64,000 nt of DNA from Spirosoma agri (GCF_010747415.1 NZ_JAAGNZ010000001.1:2232001-2296000); one strand, 5' to 3'. Positions 26,604 to 34,759 are shown, numbered from the stretch's first letter. Numbers and translations: made by a program. The notes: generated by a model from the sequence alone, not told the origin.

Positions 26604-27916
26604 TTGCCCGTCTGTTTAGCGGTTTTTGTGTCGGGATCGGCAGTGGTACCCGATGAGGTGGTTTTCTTGCTGGAGCCTGACTTTTCGTTGTCAAGCGTTT
26701 CGAGCAGGATGTTTTTGAAGCCAAAAAACACGTCGCCGGGTAGGCCCAATTCGCGTTTGATGACGCGGTTCCAGTAGCTCTGGATGACCTGACGCTCGCG
26801 GGGGGTGCGGTAGAACTGCTGGTATTCGGCAGAAACGCGCAGTTCGGAACCCGATCCACCCAGCACCTTCCCGTCGGATACGCCCGCCAGTCCGGAAAGA
26901 ATGCCGGACGCATTGGCGAAGGCCGTAACGGCAATGTTGTAGAGTTCCGAATACTCTTTGCCCGTTAGCGTAGTGGGTATGTTCTCGAACTCAATGTATG
27001 GCACCATTTTACCATCGACGCCCATAGCGCACTCGTCGAAGATCACTCGCCGTTTACCCTCTTTATTGAACAGAATCTCATCAACCTGCTTATAAAATTT
27101 GTCGCGAAACTTGTCCTTCGTCTCGTCGGTGTCCCCGCCAAACTTGTCGATGTAAGCTTCGGCCACCCGGCAAATTTTATTGGCGTTGTACTCGGTATCG
27201 AGTCCCGAATTATGAAAGCCGGGAATCCGGTTCGCCAAGCGAATCCATTCCTGAGCCGCCCACCAGATAGCAAAACCATAGTAGAACTGGCCTGACTGCT
27301 GCCGTTTCAACTGGTAGATGGTTTCGGGGGCAGTCTTAGTCCGTTCGTTATAAGCCGGGAGAACCACTACATTTTTTGGGTTACTCCAGTCGGGAGCCAG
27401 TAGCCATTTATCGACCTTCGCACCCGTTGCCATTACCGCCCGAACCGTCAGGCTGTCACGAGTCGAGAGAATTAGCTGACTCCCTTCCCGGCTGTGGTTC
27501 ATAAAGACATTACCCGTCTCCACGAGGTAGGTCATCTGCCCGTTGGCGAGTTCTTCCAGGTCATTCAACTCGTCAAATGCCTTGGTTTTAGCGTCGCTGT
27601 AGGGCGTCATGACCAGGTCTTTCCCGTCCATGCTGTGCTTGAACCAGCCGCATCCGGAACCGAATAGAAAGTCTGCACGCGTCTGGACCAGGTTCATCAC
27701 GTCGCCATTGGAGCGATACAGGTCAATCATCTCGTTAGGCAGCTTATTATTGCTGCCCCACGGATAGTAATTGTATGAGGTATTGCCAACGCGAACGGTG
27801 CGTTTCTGCGTCCCCTTGACCGAATTGGTATCCTGATTGCCTTCTTTAAAGCTGACCGCAGCCGAAGGCTGGCCACTGGTCAAAAAAGCAGCTGTGCCGA
27901 GTTTAGAAACGTCCAT
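26600..27916 (-). CDS. Phage portal protein
   Basis: Forms the dodecameric DNA channel at the capsid vertex. The 438-aa protein shows the portal order: NYYPWGSNNKLPNEMIDLYR (about residues 50-69), NLVQTRADFLFGSG (stem-proximal helix), a wing with AIWWAAQEWIRLANRIPGFH and a C-terminal part with SELRVSAEYQQFYRTPRERQ and WNRVIKRELGLP. This is the Bacteroidota-type portal. It lies downstream of the terminase with one small gene in between, the classic terminase-portal order. A Ser/Thr/Lys-rich tail follows residue about 410. Confidence 0.8.
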   Translation of the reverse strand: MDVSKLGTAAFLTSGQPSAAVSFKEGNQDTNSVKGTQKRTVRVGNTSYNYYPWGSNNKLPNEMIDLYRSNGDVMNLVQTRADFLFGSGCGWFKHSMDGKDLVMTPYSDAKTKAFDELNDLEELANGQMTYLVETGNVFMNHSREGSQLILSTRDSLTVRAVMATGAKVDKWLLAPDWSNPKNVVVLPAYNERTKTAPETIYQLKRQQSGQFYYGFAIWWAAQEWIRLANRIPGFHNSGLDTEYNANKICRVAEAYIDKFGGDTDETKDKFRDKFYKQVDEILFNKEGKRRVIFDECAMGVDGKMVPYIEFENIPTTLTGKEYSELYNIAVTAFANASGILSGLAGVSDGKVLGGSGSELRVSAEYQQFYRTPRERQVIQSYWNRVIKRELGLPGDVFFGFKNILLETLDNEKSGSSKKTTSSGTTADPDTKTAKQTGK

Positions 27917-28212
27917 TAGAAGCGGTGGTCAATCGTTTTGCCGTTGAAGGAAAGGAGCAAGGGAATGTGCAGCTCGAACTTGTGGCCGTTCTTGTCGACC
28001 AGGTGTAGCTTTCCGGCCTGCCGGTTCTCGTGCTTAATGCTGGTGAGGTCTTTCTTGGGACCAATCGTTTCACCCGCCCGGCGACAAACGCTGGTTTTCG
28101 TGCCAAACGAACCGTCTTGTTTGCGGTAGGTCAGATCGAAGTACGGACTGTGGCCAGAGGTGCCACTCGCCCGATATTCTGCTAAGACCTGAGAGAGATA
28201 AATGCCGAACAT
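27916..28212 (-). CDS. Small hypothetical phage protein
   Basis: A 98-aa basic protein starting MFGIYLSQVLAEYRASGTSG, with a beta-rich C-terminus (KLHLVDKNGHKFELHIP). Its last base coincides with the first base of the portal gene. It resembles small proteins found beside portals in Bacteroidota prophages, but I cannot name a family. It could be a head accessory factor. Confidence 0.6.
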   Translation of the reverse strand: MFGIYLSQVLAEYRASGTSGHSPYFDLTYRKQDGSFGTKTSVCRRAGETIGPKKDLTSIKHENRQAGKLHLVDKNGHKFELHIPLLLSFNGKTIDHRF

Positions 28213-28542
28213 GCCCCGTTTTTTTGATACAATGTTCGGGTTTGGGGCACTGGCAGAGTAGGACGAAACTTTTTGCTGGGTGTTTTTCCGGTTTTTCCGG
28301 TCTAGTCGGATGGGTCTAAATTCACTACCAACGAGTTAAGCCGAAAACGGGGCACCTTTTTTCCGGTTCACTCAAGACTGATCGCCCACGCTATAGCGAA
28401 ACTGGCGATCGCCAAAACGAAAAAAATGAATATATGCCGGCCACTTTTGGACGCGTGGGCTCGACAGCGCGGGCGAGTTGGCGCTGTCGAGAACGAGAAA
28501 ACGAAATTGAAAGATTGGATGAAGCCGAACGGCTGTTCGCGG
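28213..28542. other. Non-coding gap between terminase and portal region, with hairpin
   Basis: No gene is seen in these 330 bases. They contain a perfect 11-bp inverted repeat, CTCGACAGCGC (28460-28470) with GCGCTGTCGAG (28481-28491), and a palindromic TGGCGATCGCCA near 28403-28414. Repeated short TTTTTCCGG runs lie at about 28285-28300 and 28358-28368. A long structured gap beside the terminase genes could be a packaging (cos/pac) or regulatory site; this is inference. Confidence 0.45.
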
Positions 28543-30108
28543 TCAGCGGATCACAATGCCGCCACTGCGGGTTGTGCCACCAACGGCGACATACTTGCTG
28601 AACTTCTTGAATAGGATATAGTCGAAGCAGTCAGACAAGTGTGTTGCGAACTCTTGCGGCAACGCTTTGTTGTGTTCTGACTTCTTGATCTTCTCATACG
28701 TTGTGCCATCGACGGGCGCTGACTGAAGGGAGATCAACAGGGCTTTGCAGGCTGACTCGTTGATACGAATCTTAGGCAAGCGAACATTGCTCTCTTGCAG
28801 TAAGGCATTGATCACACGATAGCGAACCGAATAAGGCGGATAAGACGCTTGAACCTTATCGACGATCGTCCAGCCTTTAGCCTTGAGGGTATCACTAAAA
28901 ATACCAAAGTAGGTCTTGTTACGACCGGCATCCTTTTTATGGGCACCATTATCGCCAAAGACGTAGAGGACTTTCTTGCGGTGGCCTGAATACTTCTCAC
29001 CAAAGTCAGTGGCTAATTTCTCCACTAAGCTCTCGGTAGCGGTCTTTACCCATAGGCTGTCAATGAAACGGTACTCCGAATGATGGTCCTGAGCCAAGAG
29101 CATAGAGGTGAACTCAGCGTTAAAGTCCAGGCTCGCTTCTACCGGTTTGTTCGGATCGTAATCCGTTCGCTCATCCACATAAAGACGCTTTACATCATCG
29201 AACTGATAGCCATAGGCCATCGCATAGGCGTGACGCGAGGCATCTAGGGCGTGGTAAAACCCATTGGGTATGCGCGTAACCCGGTGGTTTAGAATCTCCA
29301 CGTTAAAGGTCAGCTCATCGCCACAGGCCTCGCGCTGATCCTCAATGAATGAGCCGGGTAGAAATTCCAGATTATCATAGGCGGTCGATTCCATGAAGAA
29401 GTACTTCTCCGGATTGATCTTCTGGAGTTCTTCCGTCTTATACACCCATTGGCCTTGCGGTAGCCAGGGCGCTGAGGTGAAATCAGCAATTAACCAGTGA
29501 AGGGGGTGGTTGAATCCCTTCCGCCCTGGACGTGTGTCTTTGTAGACATGCTTATTGGCGCGGACGGTGGGACGGAGTACCTTATTGTAAAAGTTCTCTT
29601 TGATCGTAGCTGATTCGTCAATATACAGCTGATCGAAGTTAGAACCCCGCGTGGTTTCTTCCCGATCGGCAGAGACGAACTGAACGGTGTAGCCATTGGC
29701 GAAAGCTAAACAGTTATCAAAGGTGCGGATGGGGTTAATGGCCGTGTACCAGTGATCAGGCGGACGTCGGTTAATAACGTAGTGCCCAAAACCGGTTTTC
29801 TGGTTGTACTCATGCAACCCATGTTCCTCCAGTACGGCACCGGCCTGCGACAAGATGATATCCTGTACCTGTCGATAGGTCAGGCCCGCCAGCCCAGCTT
29901 TAGCGCGCGGTAATTGGAAAGCCGATTCAGCAATCAAATGGCACAGTTCACGCGACTTGCCCGAGCCACGAGCGCCCTGGAACGTGGCCCGAAATCCACC
30001 CTGATAGCCTACCCCGTCTTTTTTAACGTCGGCCTGATTGGTGGTAATCCGTTGATGGAATTGCAGCTGCTTACCATTCAGCCGCACGATCGCTTCTTTA
30101 CTGCTCAT
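28543..30108 (-). CDS. terL: Terminase large subunit
   Basis: The packaging motor ATPase and nuclease. Walker A is FQGARGSGKSR (about residues 39-49), Walker B QLYIDESAT (about 157-165, catalytic Glu after Asp). The C-terminal RNase H-like nuclease has an early acidic site in EASLDFNAEFTSML and a second in YVFGDNGAHKKDAG (about 384). At 521 aa the length is normal. It overlaps the small subunit by 11 bases. The C-terminus ends in VAVGGTTRSGGIVIR. Confidence 0.92.
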   Translation of the reverse strand: MSSKEAIVRLNGKQLQFHQRITTNQADVKKDGVGYQGGFRATFQGARGSGKSRELCHLIAESAFQLPRAKAGLAGLTYRQVQDIILSQAGAVLEEHGLHEYNQKTGFGHYVINRRPPDHWYTAINPIRTFDNCLAFANGYTVQFVSADREETTRGSNFDQLYIDESATIKENFYNKVLRPTVRANKHVYKDTRPGRKGFNHPLHWLIADFTSAPWLPQGQWVYKTEELQKINPEKYFFMESTAYDNLEFLPGSFIEDQREACGDELTFNVEILNHRVTRIPNGFYHALDASRHAYAMAYGYQFDDVKRLYVDERTDYDPNKPVEASLDFNAEFTSMLLAQDHHSEYRFIDSLWVKTATESLVEKLATDFGEKYSGHRKKVLYVFGDNGAHKKDAGRNKTYFGIFSDTLKAKGWTIVDKVQASYPPYSVRYRVINALLQESNVRLPKIRINESACKALLISLQSAPVDGTTYEKIKKSEHNKALPQEFATHLSDCFDYILFKKFSKYVAVGGTTRSGGIVIR

Positions 30109-30607
30109 CGGTTTGGCCCTCTGCGGTGGTTAGGTTATTGATCGTGACGTTGTTCTGCACGTATTTAACCACCCGAGCAGGCATCATCTCATCGGGGCTG
30201 AGTGGCGACTGATCGTCGTATACCTTCGATAGCTTGGCGATTTCACGAGTGGCCGCAATGATGGCTTCGGCGTTTTTGTCCTTTACGGCTATCGACATGG
30301 CCACATACAAACTTTCAATAAGAATTTTGCGGGAGCCTTCACGGTCAATGTCTTCAACCTTGCCATAGAGCCGTGTCGATTCGGCCATTAGCTGGTAGGC
30401 CTGGGAATACTTCAGGGTGTATTCCTGCATCAGCATATTGACCACCTGCTGGGGTGAAAATAGCTTGCAACGCCAGCCAAAGCACTTGCGGTACTTTTCC
30501 AGCGTTTCTACCTCGCTCTTTTTGAGTTCGGTACGGTGCAACAAATGATCACGGAACTTGTCGAGTTTATCAACTGCCTGAGCGGCTTTAGTAATGCTAT
30601 TGTCCAT
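30098..30607 (-). CDS. Terminase small subunit (probable)
   Basis: A 169-aa helical protein read directly before the large subunit. I chose ATG 30607 (MDNSITKAAQAVDKLDKFRD) because an upstream ATG at 30625 falls inside a terminator hairpin. The central part (FSPQQVVNMLMQEYTLKYSQ) resembles a helix-turn-helix DNA-binding region, and IIAATREIAKLSKVYDDQSP is typical of small-terminase C-terminal halves in Bacteroidota phages. DNA recognition for packaging is inferred from position. Confidence 0.75.
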   Translation of the reverse strand: MDNSITKAAQAVDKLDKFRDHLLHRTELKKSEVETLEKYRKCFGWRCKLFSPQQVVNMLMQEYTLKYSQAYQLMAESTRLYGKVEDIDREGSRKILIESLYVAMSIAVKDKNAEAIIAATREIAKLSKVYDDQSPLSPDEMMPARVVKYVQNNVTINNLTTAEGQTDEQ

Positions 30608-30611
30608 ATAA

Positions 30612-30646
30612 AAAAAGCTACGCACAAGAGTAGTGAGTAGCTTTTT
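30612..30646. terminator. Terminator directly upstream of the small terminase gene
   Basis: AAAAAGCTAC (30612-30621) pairs with GTAGCTTTTT (30637-30646). On the minus strand the stem is followed by a T-run that ends at the start codon 30607. It would stop readthrough from the accessory region, including antisense through the AbiGi-like genes, before the terminase operon. Confidence 0.7.
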
Positions 30647-30692
30647 GGTATGCTAGGACTTAATTACTAGATTTAATTCAAAACATATATGT

Positions 30693-31712
30693 ATGTCAAT
30701 TTTAAGCGCAAACACCCTTTTTCACTTTACTGATAAGTTGAAATGGCTTATTAATATTTTTGATAAGGGATTCATTCCTAGGCTTAGCAAAGAGTTCTAT
30801 GATGGTAATGGTGTCTTTGATAAAGATGAGCATGGATCTCTTGTTCCAATGGTTTGCTTCTGTGATTTGCCAGTGTCTCAACTTAGAAATCATATTAATA
30901 CGTATGGCCAGTATGGAATTGGTTTAGAAAAAGATTGGGGTATACAGGAAGGATTAAACCCAGTGTTTTATATAACCAAAGACTCTGAGTTTGTGAATGA
31001 CTATAATCGCATTGCTAAGGGACTTGATGATATTTTGATTCCCTTAATTAATCATTCTAATAACCAAGAGCTTAGAAATTCTATTATTCGTTTAAGTCAA
31101 CAAATCGATATCGGAGCTAAGATTGACCTTTCCGAAATTGCACATAAAATATTCACTAAATCGTTGGCTTTTGGCACAATGCAGAAGTTTTACAAACCTT
31201 ATTATGGTAAATTTATTAAAGTAGATAAAGTATACGAGAACTACTGTTATTACGATGAGAGAGAGTGGCGCTTTACACCGACGTTCAAAAATACAGATGA
31301 TAAAACTGTGCCAGAGTATTTAGTGGAGGTTGCCATGATCAGTAAACCAAGAAATGTAGATAAAAATATATATAAAGAAAATATAACTAAGTTCTTATCA
31401 AAGTCAATTCAAGCTGGTGTAAGTAATGAAGAGCTAATTGAAAGATTCAACCCTCACATTTTTTCAGCAAGGGCAACAAAAGAGACTAGAGCGAAATTAA
31501 ATGATGCATTAGCTATATCACCACGTTTTCATCTCTCATTTGCGTTAGAGAAAGTGAAGTATATAATTTTGAAGAATGAAACAGAAATAAACGATCTAAT
31601 AGATGCTTTGAGAAGATTACATATTTTACAACCAGGAAAGTTTACAGATAGTGCAATAAACTTACTAGCAACTAAAATTATTACTTGTGAGCAAATAAAA
31701 GAGGATTTCTGA
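30693..31712 (+). CDS. AbiGi-like abortive-infection protein, copy 1
   Basis: A 339-aa protein on the strand opposite to the phage late genes, in AT-rich DNA. The N-terminus LFHFTDKLKWLINIFDKGFI, the block MVCFCDLPVSQLRNHINTYG, then YGIGLEKDWG and GLNPVFYI match the AbiGi (PF10899) pattern, named for the antitoxin half of the lactococcal AbiG system. EREWRF near residue 190 and the end EQIKEDF are shared with the next gene. A middle insertion (about 100-175) makes it longer than copy 2. Domain order also recalls DUF2971 proteins, which share HFT near the start and a CF motif. No AbiGii toxin is visible. Confidence 0.75.
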   Translation: MSILSANTLFHFTDKLKWLINIFDKGFIPRLSKEFYDGNGVFDKDEHGSLVPMVCFCDLPVSQLRNHINTYGQYGIGLEKDWGIQEGLNPVFYITKDSEFVNDYNRIAKGLDDILIPLINHSNNQELRNSIIRLSQQIDIGAKIDLSEIAHKIFTKSLAFGTMQKFYKPYYGKFIKVDKVYENYCYYDEREWRFTPTFKNTDDKTVPEYLVEVAMISKPRNVDKNIYKENITKFLSKSIQAGVSNEELIERFNPHIFSARATKETRAKLNDALAISPRFHLSFALEKVKYIILKNETEINDLIDALRRLHILQPGKFTDSAINLLATKIITCEQIKEDF

Positions 31713-31794
31713 AAGCTAATTTATTTTCAAATACTTTATTGTGTAAATCAATTTGTATTCAATATAAGTTATACCTTTAATATTCCCTGTACAA

Positions 31795-32589
31795 ATGCCA
31801 ACTTTAAGTGCGAATTCACTGTTTCATTTCACAAAGAAAAAACATTTGTTGTCAATATTGATGGATGGAATTGCGCCAAGATATTGCTCCGAATTTGATA
31901 AAGATTATGATGAGATAAACCTGTCTATAAGTCCACCAATGATGTTTCCTATGGCTTGTTTTTGTGATATTCCTTTATCTCAGATAAGGAATCATATTGA
32001 TATGTATGGTTCTTATGGGGTAGGACTATCGAAAGAATGGGGTAGGAGAAATGGCCTAAATCCAGTGTTCTATGTACAGAACAATTATACTTTGGTAGAA
32101 TATATTAAGCCATTTGCTGACGTACTTTTATTTGAAGGCCTGCGTAATAGTATGGGAGTGCAGTATATAGGTGATTATCGACCTGAAAATGGTGAATTAA
32201 TTAGTGAAGTATATAGTTCTATTTTGTCTTATATAAAACCATATAGCTCATTAAATTATCGTAAGCGAAAAAACTATTTATATTATAATGAGAGAGAGTG
32301 GAGGTATCTACCTTCGTTTGATGATGAAGATAAAAAGTATTCTATATTATATGGCATAATATCAAGCAAAGAGCTTAAGGAAAAAAATGATCTCTTAAAG
32401 AAGTATATTATAAATTTCCAGCAAAGAGACTTGAAATACATAATTATTAAAGAACAAAGGGAAGTAGATTGGTTAAGGAAATCTTTAGAAAAAGAGTTTA
32501 AAAAGAAATACAAAAATGATTATCAAGATATTGTAAATCATTTTATGACTTGTGTCATTACTAACAAGCAGATTAGAGAGGATTTTTAA
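31795..32589 (+). CDS. AbiGi-like abortive-infection protein, copy 2
   Basis: A 264-aa paralogue of the preceding gene, 82 bases downstream, in equally AT-rich DNA. Shared blocks are LFHFT, PMACFCDIPLSQIRNHIDMY, YGVGLSKEWG, GLNPVFYV, NEREWRY, LKYIIIKEQREVDWL and the C-terminus IREDF. Divergence is large, so the duplication is old or the two arrived separately. Both are probably transcribed from a promoter in the gap at 30647-30692. A role in excluding competing phages is inferred from the family and the prophage setting. Confidence 0.75.
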   Translation: MPTLSANSLFHFTKKKHLLSILMDGIAPRYCSEFDKDYDEINLSISPPMMFPMACFCDIPLSQIRNHIDMYGSYGVGLSKEWGRRNGLNPVFYVQNNYTLVEYIKPFADVLLFEGLRNSMGVQYIGDYRPENGELISEVYSSILSYIKPYSSLNYRKRKNYLYYNEREWRYLPSFDDEDKKYSILYGIISSKELKEKNDLLKKYIINFQQRDLKYIIIKEQREVDWLRKSLEKEFKKKYKNDYQDIVNHFMTCVITNKQIREDF

Positions 32590-32616
32590 ACAATAAAATC
32601 CTCTCCACCGACAATG

Positions 32617-33189
32617 TTAATCGAATAAACCAGTCTCACTTGGATCGCTGATTGCTTTCATGGCGTTCAGTCGCATCTCTTTCTCACCGTCCACATAGCC
32701 CTGATTGTGTAATGCAGTGCCTTCGTCGAAGAAATGCGCCCAAGAGCGTTTTAACTGCCTACCCCGTTCATTATGCTTATCAAGCGCGAAATCGGGTATC
32801 TCCAGCTTTTGGAACGGATGGCGGAGCCAGTGCCAGATCAGTGTCCAGTCAACCATGCGACTTTTCTTACATCGACACATCAGCAAGACCGCATGCGTTA
32901 GAAACAATCGCTGGGGCTCGTTCTTATCCTCTTTCTTTTTGGCCTGTTCCTGATAGGAGCGATACAGCGCCCACATGTTGGCGGGCATCATCGGTTCAGC
33001 CAGCCCAACGTCTTCACTGCTCATGATCCGCAGGCGCTTCCAGACGTATTCGCCATAACCGCTATCGTAGAGTTCGACTGCCCAGTACATAGCCTGTTCC
33101 TCCAGGCCACGACGGATGCACTTCTGAAACGCACTACTACACTCAAAAAAGTCGTACCCCTTCTTCGTTCTTAAATCGTATTTACTCAT
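32617..33189 (-). CDS. RarA/MgsA C-terminal-domain-like phage protein
   Basis: A 190-aa protein without an AAA+ ATPase domain. Residues about 14-60 (SSAFQKCIRRGLEEQAMYWA, then LRIMSSEDVGLAEP) closely follow the C-terminal tetramerisation region of the replication-associated recombination ATPase RarA (SALIKSIRGSDPDAALYWLA-type, then SEDIGLADP). Standalone versions occur in phages and may modulate host RarA or the replisome; that is inference. It overlaps the SymE-like gene by four bases, so the two are coupled. Confidence 0.7.
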   Translation of the reverse strand: MSKYDLRTKKGYDFFECSSAFQKCIRRGLEEQAMYWAVELYDSGYGEYVWKRLRIMSSEDVGLAEPMMPANMWALYRSYQEQAKKKEDKNEPQRLFLTHAVLLMCRCKKSRMVDWTLIWHWLRHPFQKLEIPDFALDKHNERGRQLKRSWAHFFDEGTALHNQGYVDGEKEMRLNAMKAISDPSETGLFD

Positions 33190-33401
33190 TGCTCGATGAT
33201 TATTTTACCTGACTCGACTGTTACCCGTACCGTCTGCCCGATGACAAATCCGGCCTTGCTCATCCACTGACCGCCCAGGTTCAGCGAGGGCATGAAAACC
33301 AGTTGACGGCTTATGTTTTTTCGGGCCATGTAGCCCATTTTTCGACTTTTCGCGTACATTTGCATCGTCTGATTAAGAGTTGAACATCCTGCGTTGGACA
33401 T
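33186..33401 (-). CDS. SymE-family toxin-like protein
   Basis: A 71-aa protein from ATG 33401; an alternative start is ATG 33365. The C-terminal part FMPSLNLGGQWMSKAGFVIG, then VRVTVESGKIII, is the SymE toxin pattern (AbrB/MazE-like fold: P.L.L.G.W...AGF..G..V.V....G.I.I). In E. coli SymE is an SOS-induced RNA-associated toxin controlled by the antisense RNA SymR. Here a perfect hairpin stands directly before the start codon. A frame from ATG 33518 exists but would include the hairpin. Confidence 0.7.
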   Translation of the reverse strand: MSNAGCSTLNQTMQMYAKSRKMGYMARKNISRQLVFMPSLNLGGQWMSKAGFVIGQTVRVTVESGKIIIEQ

Positions 33402-33402
33402 A

Positions 33403-33430
33403 GAAGCCCACAGGTCCCACTGTGGGCTTC
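33403..33430. promoter_or_regulatory. Perfect hairpin before the SymE-like start codon
   Basis: GAAGCCCACAG (33403-33413) pairs with CTGTGGGCTTC (33420-33430), with a 6-nt loop. The stem ends one base before the start codon (minus strand). It lacks a T-run, so translational control is as likely as termination. Confidence 0.6.
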
Positions 33431-33436
33431 GCTCGT

Positions 33437-33643
33437 TTAGAATAGGCTCACCTGAGCCACATTGATTTGTTTCTTGCGCATTCCGGAACGGATCGACATC
33501 CAGGCATCCCGGACGCACTCGCCAAAGAACAACCAGGTCTTCTTTTTCCAGAGCCGGTGCGCTTCCTTCATCACCAGCTTCAGCATATTCTTTTTCTTCG
33601 TCATTTTGGGGTTCTCAACCGATTGTGTTTTGCGGATGTACAT
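33437..33643 (-). CDS. Small basic phage protein ending in a clamp-binding-like motif
   Basis: A 68-aa, Lys/Arg-rich protein (TKKKNMLKLVMKEAHRLWKK, then SIRSGMRKKQINVAQVSLF). Its ATG overlaps the stop of the preceding small gene (TAATG), supporting the 33643 start, though ATG 33604 is possible. The helical, basic body resembles small histone-like phage proteins. The last five residues QVSLF fit the beta-sliding-clamp pentapeptide (QLSLF-type), a motif also seen at the end of the methylase-like gene. Nucleic-acid binding is inferred. Confidence 0.65.
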   Translation of the reverse strand: MYIRKTQSVENPKMTKKKNMLKLVMKEAHRLWKKKTWLFFGECVRDAWMSIRSGMRKKQINVAQVSLF

Positions 33644-33810
33644 TAGATGGGCAGGTCAAAGGTTAGATAGATACGCGTCGCCTGATAGCCAGGAAATTCG
33701 CTGGTAAAGAATTGGAGCGCCGTGGCTTCACAGGCGGCTTGGACGAGCACGCAGCCTTGTCCCCAGACTGCTTTTGGCTCATTGAAAAATACTTTGTACG
33801 TGAACATCAT
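33643..33810 (-). CDS. Small hypothetical phage protein
   Basis: A 55-aa frame from ATG 33810: it begins MMFTYKVFFNEPKAVWGQGC and ends YQATRIYLTFDLPI. It has a compact alpha/beta look, and its stop overlaps the next start (TAATG), which supports translation. No family is recognised. It stands between the methylase-like gene with its trailing repeat element and the basic protein. Confidence 0.6.
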   Translation of the reverse strand: MMFTYKVFFNEPKAVWGQGCVLVQAACEATALQFFTSEFPGYQATRIYLTFDLPI

Positions 33811-33839
33811 TTGCGTTGTAAATCAGTGTTTTAGAGTGG

Positions 33840-33925
33840 CTGACTACTCTGTAAAAGTCTCCCGACAGAACGGATATACAATTCGTCGATCTTTATAAAT
33901 TTTGTTCATACGAGCCATTATTTTT
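33840..33925. repeat. R element, copy 1 (with a 24-aa frame)
   Basis: An approximately 80-bp sequence following the methylase-like gene that recurs at 35401-35457 (one half) and 37031-37130. On the minus strand it holds a 24-codon frame (33844-33918, beginning MARMNKIYKDRRIVYPFC). This frame is cut short by a TGA in the copy at 37130, so conserved translation is doubtful. A small stem lies at the low-coordinate end. Confidence 0.6.
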
Positions 33926-33930
33926 TGGGC

Positions 33931-34722
33931 TCAAAACAGGCTCATTTGGCCGATTTTGGCGGCTTTTGCCATGCGGGGAGTAGGAGGGGACAGGGCCGGC
34001 TGAGTCTTCTTTTTCTCGGCGTATTCGGCCTTTTCGTTCTGCCATAAGTTCCAGCTGTGGCACTCTTCCTTGCCCGTCATCGGCTCGATGCTGGGACCAC
34101 CACCTCTGTTTAAATAGCGGTTGATGTGGTAGCCAAATCGCCACTGGTCCGGTTGGAGCGAGTCCATGCAAACCGCCTGACCAACGCACCCATGAATACA
34201 CATGTTGACAGCGGTCATCTTCGCACAGATCGGGTCCAGATCGGCACCAAACTGATAGTTGCCCGGTGCCTTCGCATGGAAAGCCAATAGCATCCTTCCG
34301 GAACCACTACACGGATCATTCACCAACTGGCCTTTACCGATCAGGCTTTCATCGGCTCCCTGAATAGCGGTCATAAAATCCACGACGCAGGGCGGGGTGA
34401 AGAACTGCCCCATGATCTGGCGTTTGCCCTGGCTGGCCAGCACTTCATAGTAGGTGCCGAGTGCGTCATACCAATCTCTGTCGCCAACGATCATTTGACT
34501 TTGAACCCTGACCCATTCCTGCGTCATACGGACGAACCAGTCCAGATCGCCGTGTCGTTTCTTCAACTCTTCATAAATGCCCTGACGGGTGGGCATGAAT
34601 GATTCGGTCAGGAAGTCCACCCAATCGCGGAATGACTCGCTGTAATCCCATTTGTACTGGTGTTCAGAAAATAGCTTGTTGAGTGGCCGCAGTTCGTGCG
34701 GCACGTCTGTTGATTTCGGCAT
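33931..34722 (-). CDS. N6-adenine methyltransferase-like protein lacking motif IV
   Basis: A 263-aa protein of the HsdM/N-6 DNA methylase type. Seen: motif X GQFFTPP (about residue 104), SAM-binding motif I NDPCSGSGRMLL (about 133-144) and an acidic ADLDPIC. The region where NPPY/NPPF should follow reads SLQPDQWRFGYHINRYLN, with no (N/D)PP(Y/F), so methyl transfer is doubtful. Similar proteins occur in Bacteroidota prophages. The extreme C-terminus is QMSLF, a sliding-clamp-type motif. A terminator stands immediately upstream. Confidence 0.75.
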   Translation of the reverse strand: MPKSTDVPHELRPLNKLFSEHQYKWDYSESFRDWVDFLTESFMPTRQGIYEELKKRHGDLDWFVRMTQEWVRVQSQMIVGDRDWYDALGTYYEVLASQGKRQIMGQFFTPPCVVDFMTAIQGADESLIGKGQLVNDPCSGSGRMLLAFHAKAPGNYQFGADLDPICAKMTAVNMCIHGCVGQAVCMDSLQPDQWRFGYHINRYLNRGGGPSIEPMTGKEECHSWNLWQNEKAEYAEKKKTQPALSPPTPRMAKAAKIGQMSLF

Positions 34723-34737
34723 AGCTGTAAAAAAGAA

Positions 34738-34759
34738 AAGCCCCTCGGTCGAGGGGCTT
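34738..34759 (-). terminator. Terminator between the 211-aa gene and the methylase-like gene
   Basis: AAGCCCCTCG pairs with CGAGGGGCTT around a 2-nt loop. On the minus strand it is followed by TTTTCTTTTTT. It overlaps the stop codon of the 211-aa gene and ends 15 bases before the methylase start. Confidence 0.8.

Noticed and set aside
30693..32589. DarT-type DNA ADP-ribosyltransferase
   Set aside because: HFT near the start recalls such folds, but the CFCD..SQ.RNH block fits AbiGi better and no DarG macrodomain partner is present.
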